A stretch of 64,000 bases of DNA, from contig NZ_BMIK01000016.1 in NCBI RefSeq assembly GCF_014642075.1, forward strand, positions 1-64,000. Direction: 5' to 3'. The stretch's first letter is position 1. The number at the start of each line of letters is the position of its first letter. This DNA comes from Parapedobacter defluvii. Its GTDB lineage: Bacteria > Bacteroidota > Bacteroidia > Sphingobacteriales > Sphingobacteriaceae. Of this stretch, positions 1 to 7,677 are shown one piece after another. Below the pieces are notes generated by a model that was not told the DNA's origin, did not search any database, and saw nothing but the letters and a program-made list of their open reading frames with translations. Made by a program: the position numbers and the translations under genes.

Positions 1-40
1 GGGAATAAGAATATCCCCGGTAAACGGACCCGATAAATAT

Positions 41-78
41 AAAAAACGAAAAAAACCGTCTCGGTACTTTTGAGACGG
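41..78 (-). terminator. Intrinsic terminator of the first Rpn-type nuclease copy
   Basis: A perfect 7-bp stem (CCGTCTC at 56-62, GAGACGG at 72-78) with a 9-nt loop is followed, in the minus direction, by a T-rich tract corresponding to the A-rich plus-strand sequence at 41-55. It lies about 25 bases beyond the stop codon at 103, so it fits a Rho-independent terminator for the minus-strand gene. Confidence 0.8.
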
Positions 79-102
79 CCTCATGTTCGATTGTAAAGAA
101 AC

Positions 103-1005
103 TTATTTGTCTTTTTTCTGGAGGTCCTCGCGGACTTTTTCGACGAAGTCGATGGATACTTCGGCTACCTCGGCAGCCTGTTCGTTCGTTAAACCAAGCT
201 TAACGATCAGGTTTTTTACAAATTGATAACCAGCTTCCTCCTTCCCTTCTTCTTTTCCTTCACGTCTAACCGAATCAAACGCGTTTTGCGTATCCCACTT
301 AGCCTTTAAACTTGCTTCTTATGCCATCCGTTCCTCCTTTTTTAATTTTGCCACTTCCGATATCTTAAAAATCAGCTGGAAAGCCCGCTTATCCAGAAAT
401 GTCGGCACTTTGTCCAGCGTGCTCATGTGCTTCAACAGGTACATCCACCTATCCATGTCGGTGAGCAGATCATCCTCTTCCATTACAAAGTTAGTCAATT
501 CCAAAAACTTAAAACCCAACTTATTGTAAAAAGGTTTGTAGGCGTGCTTATCCATTAAAGCAATATTGTGGAAGTACCGGTCCTGTTCACTGGCATCCAT
601 ACTGAACTCAAGAATGCCGATTAAGTAAACTTCCGGCAATTGGTAATCATTGGACGCCTTCCCCTTTCTCAGCAGCCGCTGAATGAGCCGCGATACGTAA
701 AACAGTGCCCTGTCCTTGAAGTGATCCTGCCGGATGCGTTGCATCTCCACAATGAAATATTCGCCGTTGTCGCCCCGGCAGTGCAGGTCGAAAATGACGC
801 GCTTATCCGTAACGTCGTCCCCATCATATTCATTCGGTGCATACGTTAGATCAATGATGTGTTTCTCGCCCTGGAACAGGTCGTTCAGGAATTCGATCAG
901 AATCTCTTTGTTGGGTTCCTGCCCGAAAAGACGTCTGAACCCCCAGTCGGTGAGCGGATCAATGAATTTCCCGATTCGGGGTTGTTTGGGTTGTTGGTTT
1001 TCCAT
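103..1005 (-). pseudogene. PD-(D/E)XK nuclease family transposase (Rpn type), nonsense copy
   Basis: This is the same 903-bp gene as the one at 4203-5105, but codon 229 is TAA (319-321) where the other copy has TAC, a single-base nonsense change. Behind the stop the frame continues to the shared end (IVKLGLTNEQAAEVAEVSID) without any other lesion. The readable N-terminal 228 residues start MENQQPKQPRIGKFIDPLTD and carry the PD-(D/E)XK-like core, an FDLHC strand followed by IVEMQ. I count about 20 differences from the other copy over those residues. Rpn proteins are transposase-related nucleases that raise recombination; Bacteroidota genomes often carry many copies. The truncated 228-residue product keeps the nuclease core and might still be made. 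The variable E/G/K-rich linker before the C-terminal helix differs between the copies. Confidence 0.85.
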
Positions 1006-1031
1006 AATCCAGTTTTGATTGGTTAATGGGA

Positions 1032-1061
1032 CAAAGATAGGAAACCTATAACCAATTCAAA
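1032..1061 (-). promoter_or_regulatory. Promoter of the first Rpn-type copy
   Basis: In the minus direction there is TTTG (1058-1061), 18 nt of spacer, then a perfect -7 box TATCTTTG (1032-1039). This matches the Bacteroidota housekeeping promoter (TTTG-N17-23-TAnnTTTG). It sits 26 bp before the ATG at 1005. The second copy keeps the same -7 box at 5129-5136. Confidence 0.65.
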
Positions 1062-1343
1062 TTTTCGGTTACCGGATAGAAACTACGTATTAAATCAGAC
1101 GTTAAAAGGAAGATTAATAGGCTTCTGAAAGATTTTCGTTTTCAGCTTTGTGATCTCAGGAGAAAACCGAACTGGTCACAAATTGTGACCAGCTCAATAA
1201 ATTAAAGCATGGCGTACTCAGAAGGCCGAACAATGCCCGATGGTTAAAAAAACATGGAGGGCACTGGTTTGAAATGCACGTGTTGATCAATTACGAATTT
1301 GTTTTTACCTTTAACCAGCCAATATGACCTATTGACAGCTCAA

Positions 1344-2563
1344 ATGAAAAAAACAGTTAACCTGAATCACAATAAGACTATCTATCTCTTAGCATTCTCA
1401 AGGATGGCAGAACGAGCTGCTTACTTTGGGGTACATACGTTGATCACGCTTTATATGATAGACAGCGTAGGTATGACTCAAAGTGAAGCAATAGTCGTGT
1501 TTAGCATGTTGCTGGCCTAACTTCCATATTTCAGATCGTCGGTGCGGTACTCGGAGACCTCATTATCGGCAACAGAAAGATCATACTGGCTGCAACCATC
1601 GTTCAGGCCGTTGGTGCTTTCCTGCTCTGTTTATCCAGTACGTTTGGATTGTACGGAGGTTTGGTACTCGTCGCGATTGGAGGAGGCGCTTACGGCGCAA
1701 ATTTAGCGGCTGCGTTCGGAAAGCGTCTCCTTGATAGGAGGAAGTTGCTGGACTCCGGATTTACCCTGTTATACTTGGCCGCATCGGTCGGATCAACAGG
1801 CGGTATCCTGTTGGTCGGCCTGGCCGCAGAACGATCTAATTGGGAACTCGGCTTTGCACTGTCCGGTTCCTGTGCTGTGCTGAGTCTTTTACCACTACTT
1901 TTTCAATCTCCAGCTTTTGAGAAAGCCGTACCCGAAAAGGCTATGCAGACTTCTTTCTCTAGGCGATCGATAATACTTGCTGCTTGTTTACTAGTTGGTT
2001 TGTACTCGGCATTTGTCAAGCTAGGCGGCAGCTATAGCGAAATAATAAGTTCTGCTTTCCATGAAATCGATACAATAAATCTCCCGGAATTTTTGTGGTC
2101 TTCGTACGGCGCATTATTCACTGTCCCGCTCTGTATCGGCGCAGTTATCCTATGGTCGTTTACTTATACCTCGCAATTCATTAAGTTATTTATGGGATGT
2201 TTAATTGCCGCCCTGTCGCTTGGATTATTATTGTTCATACCAACTGCTCCGGGACAGCAAGATGTAGCTCTATTCTTTACCTCCTTGTTTATCCTGTGTA
2301 TAGCGGAAGTTTGCATAGCGCCGATTATCTTTTCTGTATTAACAGAGTACGCCAATCCGAAGTATCTGGCTACGTTGATAAGTCTGGCCTTTCTACCGGC
2401 TGCAACTTTTACGTCTGGCTTGGATATTACAATAGGTTTGGTGACTCGAGACGCTGTGCTGCAGGTTTGGATTGGGATGTTGGCTTTGGTAGCATTTGGA
2501 TTTATTATTCTTGGGATTGTTCGGAGGGCTTCGTCAAAAATTATTGATAGCCCTGACAATTAG
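1344..2563 (+). pseudogene. Frameshifted MFS transporter of peptide-transporter (POT) type
   Basis: The first 58 residues (from the ATG at 1344) contain RMAERAAYFGVHTLITLYM, which resembles the ERxxYYG first-helix signature of proton-dependent oligopeptide transporters. The frame then stops at TAA 1518-1520. From 1520 the frame shifted by one base carries on without a break (TSIFQIVGAVLGDLIIGNRK) to 2563, giving about ten further hydrophobic segments. Together the two halves make about 405 residues, a usual MFS length. The simplest reading is one single-base indel near 1516-1520; a sequencing error would look the same. The next gene starts 7 bp after the stop, so the two were probably cotranscribed. 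The exact substrate cannot be read from the sequence. Confidence 0.7.
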
Positions 2564-2570
2564 CTACAAA

Positions 2571-3284
2571 ATGAGAGATTTTAGACTTAATATCATTTTT
2601 GGCTCCGTAGCAACAGTGTTGCTTATAACGTTGCTAGACAAGCTGAAGTCGATACCGGGAGGGTTAATTCTATCAGGGCTTTTTTTAGGATCGATGATAC
2701 TTGCCGCAATCGTCATAAGTTGCTTGCTACTAACACCAGCTGTCAGAATACTGCTTAGGAACTATTCTTTCCTAACGGTGTTCTGTATATTGGTAAGTGT
2801 CTCCTTCTTAGCGTTTCATTATCATTTATATTCACCTACTTTAACGATAATCGTTCCGAATGGATACACCGGTGAAGTTTCACTGGTATTATCCAAAACG
2901 AAAGATAATATATTGACGGTGGACAGCAATGGAATCGGATACTTTAACCGTTGGACATTCAGCAAGGTTTATACGAAACCCATTGTAAGGCAAGCCGACG
3001 GACGAAATCTTGAAAAAAATCTCGTAGGATTTAATGCTTCGGCATTTTTTGGAACCGGCAAATCTTGTTGTATAGATGGATTGTTCATCGAAAGTATAAA
3101 CTTTGAAATCGTACCCGATGATAAAATAGGGAGAAAACAATACTATTCGAAAGACCTGACAACTTTGGTAGACAGACGATTAGTGGCGTTGTCAAAACCG
3201 GATAAGTACACGAAAGTGGATACCGGACTGGTGATATTGGATACGGTTGATTCCAATATTAATCCGGTTCGTGGCGATAACTAA
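2571..3284 (+). CDS. Uncharacterised membrane protein
   Basis: I do not recognise a family. The 237-residue product begins MRDFRLNIIFGSVATVLLIT and has three hydrophobic segments in the first 90 residues, followed by a soluble domain of about 145 residues that starts LTIIVPNGYTGEVSLVLS and resembles an extracytoplasmic beta-rich domain. An upstream in-frame start (2496) would overlap the transporter gene, so the ATG at 2571, 7 bp after that gene's stop, is the better start. The AT-rich base composition matches the surrounding accessory region. Confidence 0.6.
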   Translation: MRDFRLNIIFGSVATVLLITLLDKLKSIPGGLILSGLFLGSMILAAIVISCLLLTPAVRILLRNYSFLTVFCILVSVSFLAFHYHLYSPTLTIIVPNGYTGEVSLVLSKTKDNILTVDSNGIGYFNRWTFSKVYTKPIVRQADGRNLEKNLVGFNASAFFGTGKSCCIDGLFIESINFEIVPDDKIGRKQYYSKDLTTLVDRRLVALSKPDKYTKVDTGLVILDTVDSNINPVRGDN

Positions 3285-3294
3285 CAGATCATTA

Positions 3295-3544
3295 ATGAGT
3301 ATGAGCGATACACGAAATATTGAATTAATCGAGTTCCTTAAGAGGGTTCCCGGCGTTAGAGGGCATATTGGTGACGGATTTTCGGAAGATTCTTTCGTGG
3401 AATTTTCGGTCGGGAAAATTAGATAAGGCATCCCGGCCAGAATTTGATTCGTTCCTCAATATCATCAAGCCGCTGCGCTATCGCACATTCCGAGAAATCG
3501 ACAGCGGGGAGGGATTCGAAATATGGAGTATATCTGTCGTATAA
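3295..3544 (+). pseudogene. Small hypothetical gene broken by a slip in an A run
   Basis: The first frame reads MSMSDTRNIELIEFLKRVPG and stops after 43 residues at 3424. If one base is removed from the AAAA run at 3415-3418, the frame continues as GKLDKASRPEFDSFLNIIKP to a TAA at 3542. The repaired product of about 82 residues has even, protein-like composition on both sides of the slip, which suggests a real gene inactivated by a +1 indel in a homopolymer (or a sequencing error). No family is recognised. It follows the membrane protein gene by 10 bp on the same strand. Confidence 0.45.
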
Positions 3545-4157
3545 ACAAAAAAGGCAATGCCACTGCTGGCAAAGCCTCCGTTACAAAGGTAAGGAATAAA
3601 GTTGGTATAATGAAAATAATTTCTTTTCCTGGGGAAAATCATCATGTCCCCCGCCACGGATCTATTCTTTATGAGCATCAAAACGACCCAAAAGTTCCGC
3701 ATATGCATCCAACCTATAGGTTCAATTTTACTCCCCGGGCCTTAGCTGTAAGGTCCAACGACCCATTGGCCAGATCTATTACCGGTACTTTGGCATCGGC
3801 CTGGAACGAAATGAAGTAGCTATATGTGAAGAACTTTTCGTCTTTCGTATTGTCTGTTCGGTAGTTGATCTTAAAATCTTTCAGTTCGGCTAGCTCGGAA
3901 ATAGTTGGTGGTCGCCCAGCTTTAAGGGGAATCCGGGCTCGCATACGCCATATAATACTTTCTGGTTTTTCTTTACGGCATCCGAGTAAACCCGGGCAAT
4001 TGAATTTGATAGGATTAGTTCCTTTAGGTGAATACGTGATTAATTGATCTTGGTATAAAAGTAGGTGGTTGAAGTTGGTTGTGGAATACCTAGTATTGGG
4101 TATTTTTTGGTGGTTTTATGGCTGATGGGGTATATTATTGTGGGGCTGGTTGTAAAC
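3545..4157. other. Gene-poor stretch with possible coding remnants
   Basis: No gene here is convincing. On the minus strand, 3714-3944 reads openly and ends in a plausible protein tail (FQADAKVPVIDLANGSLDL), but the N-terminal side looks frame-scrambled. On the plus strand, 3523-3819 is open but overlaps both that tail and the broken gene before it. I read the stretch as decayed DNA between two accessory genes. Confidence 0.35.
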
Positions 4158-4181
4158 AAAAAAGCCACCGCAAGCGGTGGC
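4158..4181 (-). terminator. Intrinsic terminator of the intact Rpn-type gene
   Basis: The 8-bp perfect stem GCCACCGC (4164-4171) and GCGGTGGC (4174-4181) has a 2-nt loop. In the minus direction it is followed by six T residues (plus-strand A run 4158-4163). It starts 21 bp after the stop of the minus-strand gene. The terminator differs from that of the other copy, so the two copies do not share downstream sequence. Confidence 0.85.
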
Positions 4182-4202
4182 CCTGTTCGGTTATAAGGAA
4201 AC

Positions 4203-5105
4203 TTATTTGTCTTTTTTCTGGAGGTCCGTACGAACCTTCTCCACGAAGTCGATGGATACTTCGGCTACCTCCGCAGCCTGCTCATTAGTTAAACCAAGTT
4301 TAACGATCAGATTTCTTACCACTTCGGTTTTGCCTTCTATTCTCCCTTCTTCTTTCCCCTCACGCCTCACGCTGTCAAACGCATTCTGTGTATCCCACTT
4401 AGCCTTTAAACTTGCTTCGTATGCCATTCGTTCCTCCTTTTTTAACTTGGCCACTTCCGATATCTTAAAAATCAGCTGGAAAACCCGCTTATCCAAAAAT
4501 GTTGGCACTTTATCCAGTGTGCTCATGTGCTTCAACAGATACATCCACTTGTCCATATCCGTGAGCAGATCATCCGTCTCTTTTACAAAGTTAGGTAATT
4601 CCAAAAACTTAAAACCCAACTTATTGTAAAAAGGTTTACAGGTATGCTTATCCATCAGAGCAATGTCGTGGAAATAACGGTCTGTGGCCACGGAATCCAT
4701 GCTGAATTCCAAAATGCCGATGAGATACACTTCCGGAAGTTTGTAACTGTTGGTTTCTCTCCCCTTCCGCAGCAGCCGCTGGATGAGCCGCGATACGTAA
4801 AATAGTGCCCTGTCCTTGAAGTGATCCTGTCGGATGCGCTGCATCTCCACGATGAAATATTCGTCGTTGTCGCCCCGGCAGTGCAGGTCGAAAATAACGC
4901 GTTTATCCGTAACGTCGTCCCCATCAAATTCATTCGGTGCATACGTTAGATCAATGATGTGTTTCTCGCCCTGGAACAGGTCGTTTAGAAATTCCACCAG
5001 GATCTCTTTGTTGGGCTCCTGCCCGAAAAGACGGCGGAACCCCCAGTCGGTGAGCGGATCAATGAATTTTCCGATTCGGGGTTGTTTGGGTTGTTGGTTT
5101 TCCAT
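4203..5105 (-). CDS. PD-(D/E)XK nuclease family transposase, Rpn type
   Basis: Full-length 300-residue protein of the recombination-promoting nuclease / putative transposase family. The N-terminal two thirds hold the nuclease fold, with FDLHCRGDND around residue 75 and IVEMQ around 87-91 as the conserved acidic and glutamate-glutamine positions of this PD-(D/E)XK branch. A charged linker (REGKEEGRIEGKTE, about 246-260) leads to a helical C-terminus (AAEVAEVSIDFVEKVR). In Escherichia coli, Rpn proteins are DNA endonucleases that promote RecA-independent recombination; I infer the same chemistry here. It is the intact partner of the nonsense copy at 103-1005, in the same orientation about 4.1 kb away, so recombination between the copies could delete or duplicate the DNA between them. 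No flanking inverted repeats typical of an insertion sequence are visible. Confidence 0.9.
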   Translation of the reverse strand: MENQQPKQPRIGKFIDPLTDWGFRRLFGQEPNKEILVEFLNDLFQGEKHIIDLTYAPNEFDGDDVTDKRVIFDLHCRGDNDEYFIVEMQRIRQDHFKDRALFYVSRLIQRLLRKGRETNSYKLPEVYLIGILEFSMDSVATDRYFHDIALMDKHTCKPFYNKLGFKFLELPNFVKETDDLLTDMDKWMYLLKHMSTLDKVPTFLDKRVFQLIFKISEVAKLKKEERMAYEASLKAKWDTQNAFDSVRREGKEEGRIEGKTEVVRNLIVKLGLTNEQAAEVAEVSIDFVEKVRTDLQKKDK

Positions 5106-5128
5106 ATCTAGTTTTGATTGGTTATGGG

Positions 5129-5136
5129 CAAAGATA
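5129..5136 (-). promoter_or_regulatory. -7 box of the intact Rpn-type gene
   Basis: A perfect TATCTTTG in the minus direction, 23 bp before the ATG at 5105. At the expected -33 distance (about 19 nt upstream) lies the TTAGT half of the inverted repeat at 5149-5177 and no clear TTTG, so a repressor bound there could block the promoter (inference). Confidence 0.55.
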
Positions 5137-5148
5137 GGGAAAATTGAT

Positions 5149-5177
5149 GGTTTTAACTAATATTTTTAGTTAAAACC
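5149..5177. promoter_or_regulatory. Perfect 10-bp inverted repeat containing ACTAA-N5-TTAGT
   Basis: The arms GGTTTTAACT (5149-5158) and AGTTAAAACC (5168-5177) are separated by 9 nt. The core ACTAA-TATTT-TTAGT (5156-5170) is identical to the operator-like site before the gene at 9142 and shares its arms with the site before 13775. It sits upstream of the minus-strand Rpn-type gene and beside the broken plus-strand DUF6933-like fragment, so it may be an orphaned operator. Confidence 0.5.
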
Positions 5178-5206
5178 ATAATTTAAAAAAATCATAACTT
5201 TGTAAT

Positions 5207-5461
5207 ATCATTCTGCCCAACATCAAAGCTGCAGATGTAGCTGATATTGATCGGATATTTAAACGGGCTTTTTATACCCAACTGCAATATGATGGATTTT
5301 TTATTTCCTCGGACAATGTTAATCGCCTGTTGAATGATGTTCACCTCTATCCTACCGATAACGACAGAAGCACAACCGCCTATCAAAACCAGCGATTACT
5401 CGATTTGGATTACTGAAAACACGAATACCAAGGCCTGGACTATTGGCGAATGATGCGGTTG
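5207..5461 (+). pseudogene. Fragment of a DUF6933-like gene
   Basis: The readable piece (AADVADIDRIFKRAFYTQLQ to YQNQRLLDLDY) is nearly the same as the middle of the gene at 10000-10542. It lacks the first third of that gene, has TGA (5414-5416) in place of the TGG codon that follows, and after about 5440 it jumps to sequence matching the region just beyond the stop of the intact gene (ATGATGCGGTTG, 5450-5461). So it has lost both its 5' end and about 130 bp internally. A -7-like box TAACTTTG (5195-5202) stands directly before it. Confidence 0.8.
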
Positions 5462-5537
5462 CCTCGGTTTTTTATTGAATGCGCATTTGGCAAAAAATTA
5501 TTATTCGACTGATTTAACAAACTGTTTTTGTCATGGG

Positions 5538-5888
5538 TTATACCTCAGGCAAAGTCTTTAGCAACTCTTTCGCTGGTACATTCTGGATCTCACCATCCCG
5601 TTTGATGACGAGGCTTCCTCCTTTCGCAGCGGTTTCTTCACAAAGCTTACGTAGCGCCTTCTTCACCCCATAAAGCACTTTATCCGAGAATGAGGTGCCA
5701 GGAGGGAACAATATCGGGTGGTGTTTTTCATCGCGGATCGCCTTGCCCTCCTTCTGGCTATTGACGAACCTCCTGAGCATTCCAACAAAAGATGCCTTCT
5801 CCAATTCATCGAGTTGGTTGAAGTAGCTAAGCATTTCGTGTTCAATACCCTGTTGTTTGGAATCGGGTAATTCGGATATGGGCTTCAT
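5538..5888 (-). CDS. Small hypothetical protein with SFSDKV C-terminal motif
   Basis: The product has 116 residues. Its C-terminal half (SFSDKVLYGVKKALRKL, then AAKGGSLVIKRDGEI and VPAKELLKTLPEV) is closely shared with the 70-residue protein at 8140-8352, which stands next to a zeta-toxin-like pseudogene. The N-terminal half (LPDSKQQGIEHEMLSYFNQL) echoes the opening of the nucleotidyltransferase fragment at 8799-9070 (LPESKQQEIAEI). I know no function for this family. The repeated association with toxin-like genes suggests a toxin-antitoxin or defence role (inference only). The predicted -7 box ends 5 nt before the ATG, so the mRNA is probably leaderless. Confidence 0.65.
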   Translation of the reverse strand: MKPISELPDSKQQGIEHEMLSYFNQLDELEKASFVGMLRRFVNSQKEGKAIRDEKHHPILFPPGTSFSDKVLYGVKKALRKLCEETAAKGGSLVIKRDGEIQNVPAKELLKTLPEV

Positions 5889-5893
5889 GGGAA

Positions 5894-5901
5894 CAAAGAT
5901 A
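5894..5901 (-). promoter_or_regulatory. -7 box 5 nt before a start codon
   Basis: A perfect TATCTTTG in the minus direction ends 5 nt before the ATG of the gene at 5538-5888. With the usual 4-7 nt between box and transcription start, the transcript would begin at or next to the AUG. Confidence 0.6.
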
Positions 5902-5979
5902 CATTTTTATGAGAATCCGCTCATTTTTTGCCCAATTGCTCCATCAATTCTATCGACAATTGCATCGTTATTTTTGCTA

Positions 5980-6026
5980 ACTCTTGCTATGACTCTTGCC
6001 GTCACTCTTGCTGTGTGAACTCCTGC
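5980..6026. repeat. 12-bp tandem repeat (ACTCTTGC units)
   Basis: ACTCTTGC occurs at 5980, 5992 and 6004 with an exact 12-bp period, and a variant ACTCCTGC follows at 6019. Read on the minus strand, two frames across the tract look coding-like but contain stops, so it probably arose by slippage inside the 3' part of a former gene that began at 6456. Confidence 0.6.
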
Positions 6027-6057
6027 TGCAAGGATTTTACCGCCTGAACGTATTTTC

Positions 6058-6456
6058 CTACGAACGTTTCTTATCAAACTTTTTGACTAAGTAATAATTT
6101 AACAACAATGCTACTCTATTCCAGTACGCGTAAACCCCATGAATCGTGGATTCTAATAAAAAGGTATACCGATGATTATAAATGTTTGGTTTACCTTTTT
6201 CGTTGCTGCGTAACTTATTAAATAACAAACTTGCTTTCAGACCGAAAAGAATTTGGCTACTTAGGCCCTTAATTTCATACAAAAAATGATATCCATTTGC
6301 ATTCATATTGTGACCAAAAACAGAAAGCTGACCAATCTTATTCCAATATGAATTGTCGTCATATTTATCATCTTCGGTTTCAAGATCTGTTAAATCATAT
6401 TCCTTTTCAAGCTCCGACAAATGGGCGTTAAATTCTTTGAGCCAGCCTATCTCCAT
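6058..6456 (-). CDS. Hypothetical protein, probably 3'-truncated
   Basis: The 132-residue product begins MEIGWLKEFNAHLSELEKEY and ends with a helical stretch, ESTIHGVYAYWNRVALLLNY, that resembles the N-terminal part of some HEPN-superfamily proteins (weak resemblance, from memory). The stop at 6058 is probably secondary: the sequence just beyond it reads on in another frame (TFVGKYVQAVKSLQQEF) into the 12-bp repeat tract. The gene may therefore be the front part of a longer protein. It is AT-rich like its neighbours and lies downstream of hicB on the same strand. Confidence 0.5.
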   Translation of the reverse strand: MEIGWLKEFNAHLSELEKEYDLTDLETEDDKYDDNSYWNKIGQLSVFGHNMNANGYHFLYEIKGLSSQILFGLKASLLFNKLRSNEKGKPNIYNHRYTFLLESTIHGVYAYWNRVALLLNYYLVKKFDKKRS

Positions 6457-6507
6457 AATGTATTATCAAATATTTTGCTATTGCTCCACAGCCTTGCAAA
6501 ACAACAC

Positions 6508-6909
6508 CTACACCAATTCCACCGACTGTAACTCGGCCGCCAACCTATGAAGACCGTCTTCGATTTTTTTCAATTGGGGTTGCCGAGGTTTCTTAAGACC
6601 AGAAGAATAATGTTGAAGCTGACGCTGGTTGATACCCGTGATTTTTTCCAAAGCGGCATTGGTAAATATGCCTTTGTAATAGTTCAAGAAACTCTCGGCA
6701 TCAAAATGATAAACGATGTTGTAATCGCCTTTCAGAAGCGCGGGAATATCATCTGAGGTATTATATTCTTTCAATAATGCTACACTTTCCAGTATGGATT
6801 GTTTTGCATCCTCCACAGTATCCCCACCCCCATAAATACCCGGAACATTCTCTGCATAAGCACTGAACATATCAGCACTCCGCTCAATGATAATTTTCAG
6901 TGTTTTCAT
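6508..6909 (-). CDS. hicB: HicB-type antitoxin with C-terminal helix-turn-helix
   Basis: The 133-residue product has the two-part architecture of long HicB antitoxins. Residues 1 to about 65 (MKTLKIIIERSADMFSAYAE, then VPGIYGGGDTVEDAKQSILE) are the partially degraded RNase-H-like HicB fold that covers the toxin. Residues about 80-125 (FTNAALEKITGINQRQLQHY, SSGLKKPRQPQLKKIEDGLH) form an XRE-like DNA-binding domain. HicB neutralises the HicA mRNA interferase and represses its own operon. The gene follows hicA by 37 bp on the same strand, the usual toxin-first order. A palindrome in the promoter (7204-7221) is the expected binding site. Confidence 0.88.
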   Translation of the reverse strand: MKTLKIIIERSADMFSAYAENVPGIYGGGDTVEDAKQSILESVALLKEYNTSDDIPALLKGDYNIVYHFDAESFLNYYKGIFTNAALEKITGINQRQLQHYSSGLKKPRQPQLKKIEDGLHRLAAELQSVELV

Positions 6910-6946
6910 AATATAATGCGATGTGTGACAAATAAGGATATGGGGA

Positions 6947-7126
6947 TTATTTCAGCCCCAAATCCTTAATGATTTTTCTACGGAGACCTTCTCCCATTTC
7001 CTTGTTACCATGATACGGAATGGGATAAGTCCTCCCCTCCTTTTCATAAATATAATGACTACCACTGGTACGGATATGAATCCAGCCATTCTTCCGCAGA
7101 AACCGATGGAATTCACTCGATTTCAT
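6947..7126 (-). CDS. hicA: HicA-type mRNA interferase toxin
   Basis: This 59-residue gene reads MKSSEFHRFLRKNGWIHIRT, then SGSHYIYEKEGRTYPIPYHG and ends with IIKDLGLK. The lysine-serine start, the GxxxxRxxGSHxxY segment with the catalytic histidine (SGSHYIY) and the IPYHG-x-KE segment are the hallmarks of the HicA double-stranded-RNA-binding-like fold. HicA cleaves mRNA and transfer-messenger RNA independently of translation until HicB binds it. All key residues are present, so the toxin looks active. It is the first gene of the hicAB operon, with a Bacteroidota promoter about 75 bp upstream. Confidence 0.9.
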   Translation of the reverse strand: MKSSEFHRFLRKNGWIHIRTSGSHYIYEKEGRTYPIPYHGNKEMGEGLRRKIIKDLGLK

Positions 7127-7199
7127 AAGGAATCAAATTTAAGTGTGGACAAATATTTAGCCTCAATAATTTGAGCCACGCCTTATACCATCAGCGAGA

Positions 7200-7228
7200 C
7201 AAAGGTAGTAAAAATACTACCACACAAA
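7200..7228 (-). promoter_or_regulatory. hicAB promoter with palindromic operator
   Basis: In the minus direction: TTTG (7225-7228), 17 nt, then the perfect -7 box TACCTTTG (7200-7207). The spacer carries the palindrome GGTAGTA-aaaa-TACTACC (7204-7221), which overlaps the -7 box. That is where an autorepressing HicB would sit. The box is 74 bp from the hicA ATG. Confidence 0.75.
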
Positions 7229-7234
7229 CAAGGA

Positions 7235-7665
7235 TTATTTTTCTTTTGCGGCGTTCTTTGGGGTTCTCGGTTCAGATTCTGTGATAAAATAGTAATTGAA
7301 AGGAATTTTGGATCTAGGATGACAACACCGTTCATCTAAATTTCCTACCCACTCCATCAGTGATTTATCAGGTCTTTCCATTCCTGCAGCGACTTTAGGC
7401 CACGTCCTATTTGATACGCGTAATCTGGTACAGTATGAACCGTCCCTGTCACTTTAGATTCGGCCCTTGTCAAAACAAGCCTGTTCAACTCTTAGTAAGT
7501 TTTTCCTTCGATTCATATCGAATTGGTGTGTATAGCCTGACAAATCACACTAGCGTTTTGGTTCTGGCACTTAATTGTAATCTTCAAATGGGTATTCCAA
7601 TTATAAAATGCATATCGGTAATCAATTGCCGCAATATCTTGAATTTCATAGAAACGAAATTTCAA
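7235..7665 (-). other. Decayed coding stretch
   Basis: No intact gene is present, but three minus-strand frames in turn give protein-like runs: FYEIQDIAAIDYRYAFYNWN (about 7655-7510), then ESKVTGTVHTVPDYAYQIGR (about 7465-7350), then MEWVGNLDERCCHPRSKIPF (about 7360-7235). The frame changes and stops between them suggest one former gene, broken by several indels, located after the HEPN-motif gene. No family is recognised. Confidence 0.35.
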
Positions 7666-7677
7666 TGGTTATCAGGC

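Noticed and set aside
3523-3819. Open plus-strand frame of 98 codons
   Set aside because: It overlaps the end of the broken small gene and the antisense of another open frame, has no promoter or ribosome site, and its composition is not convincing.
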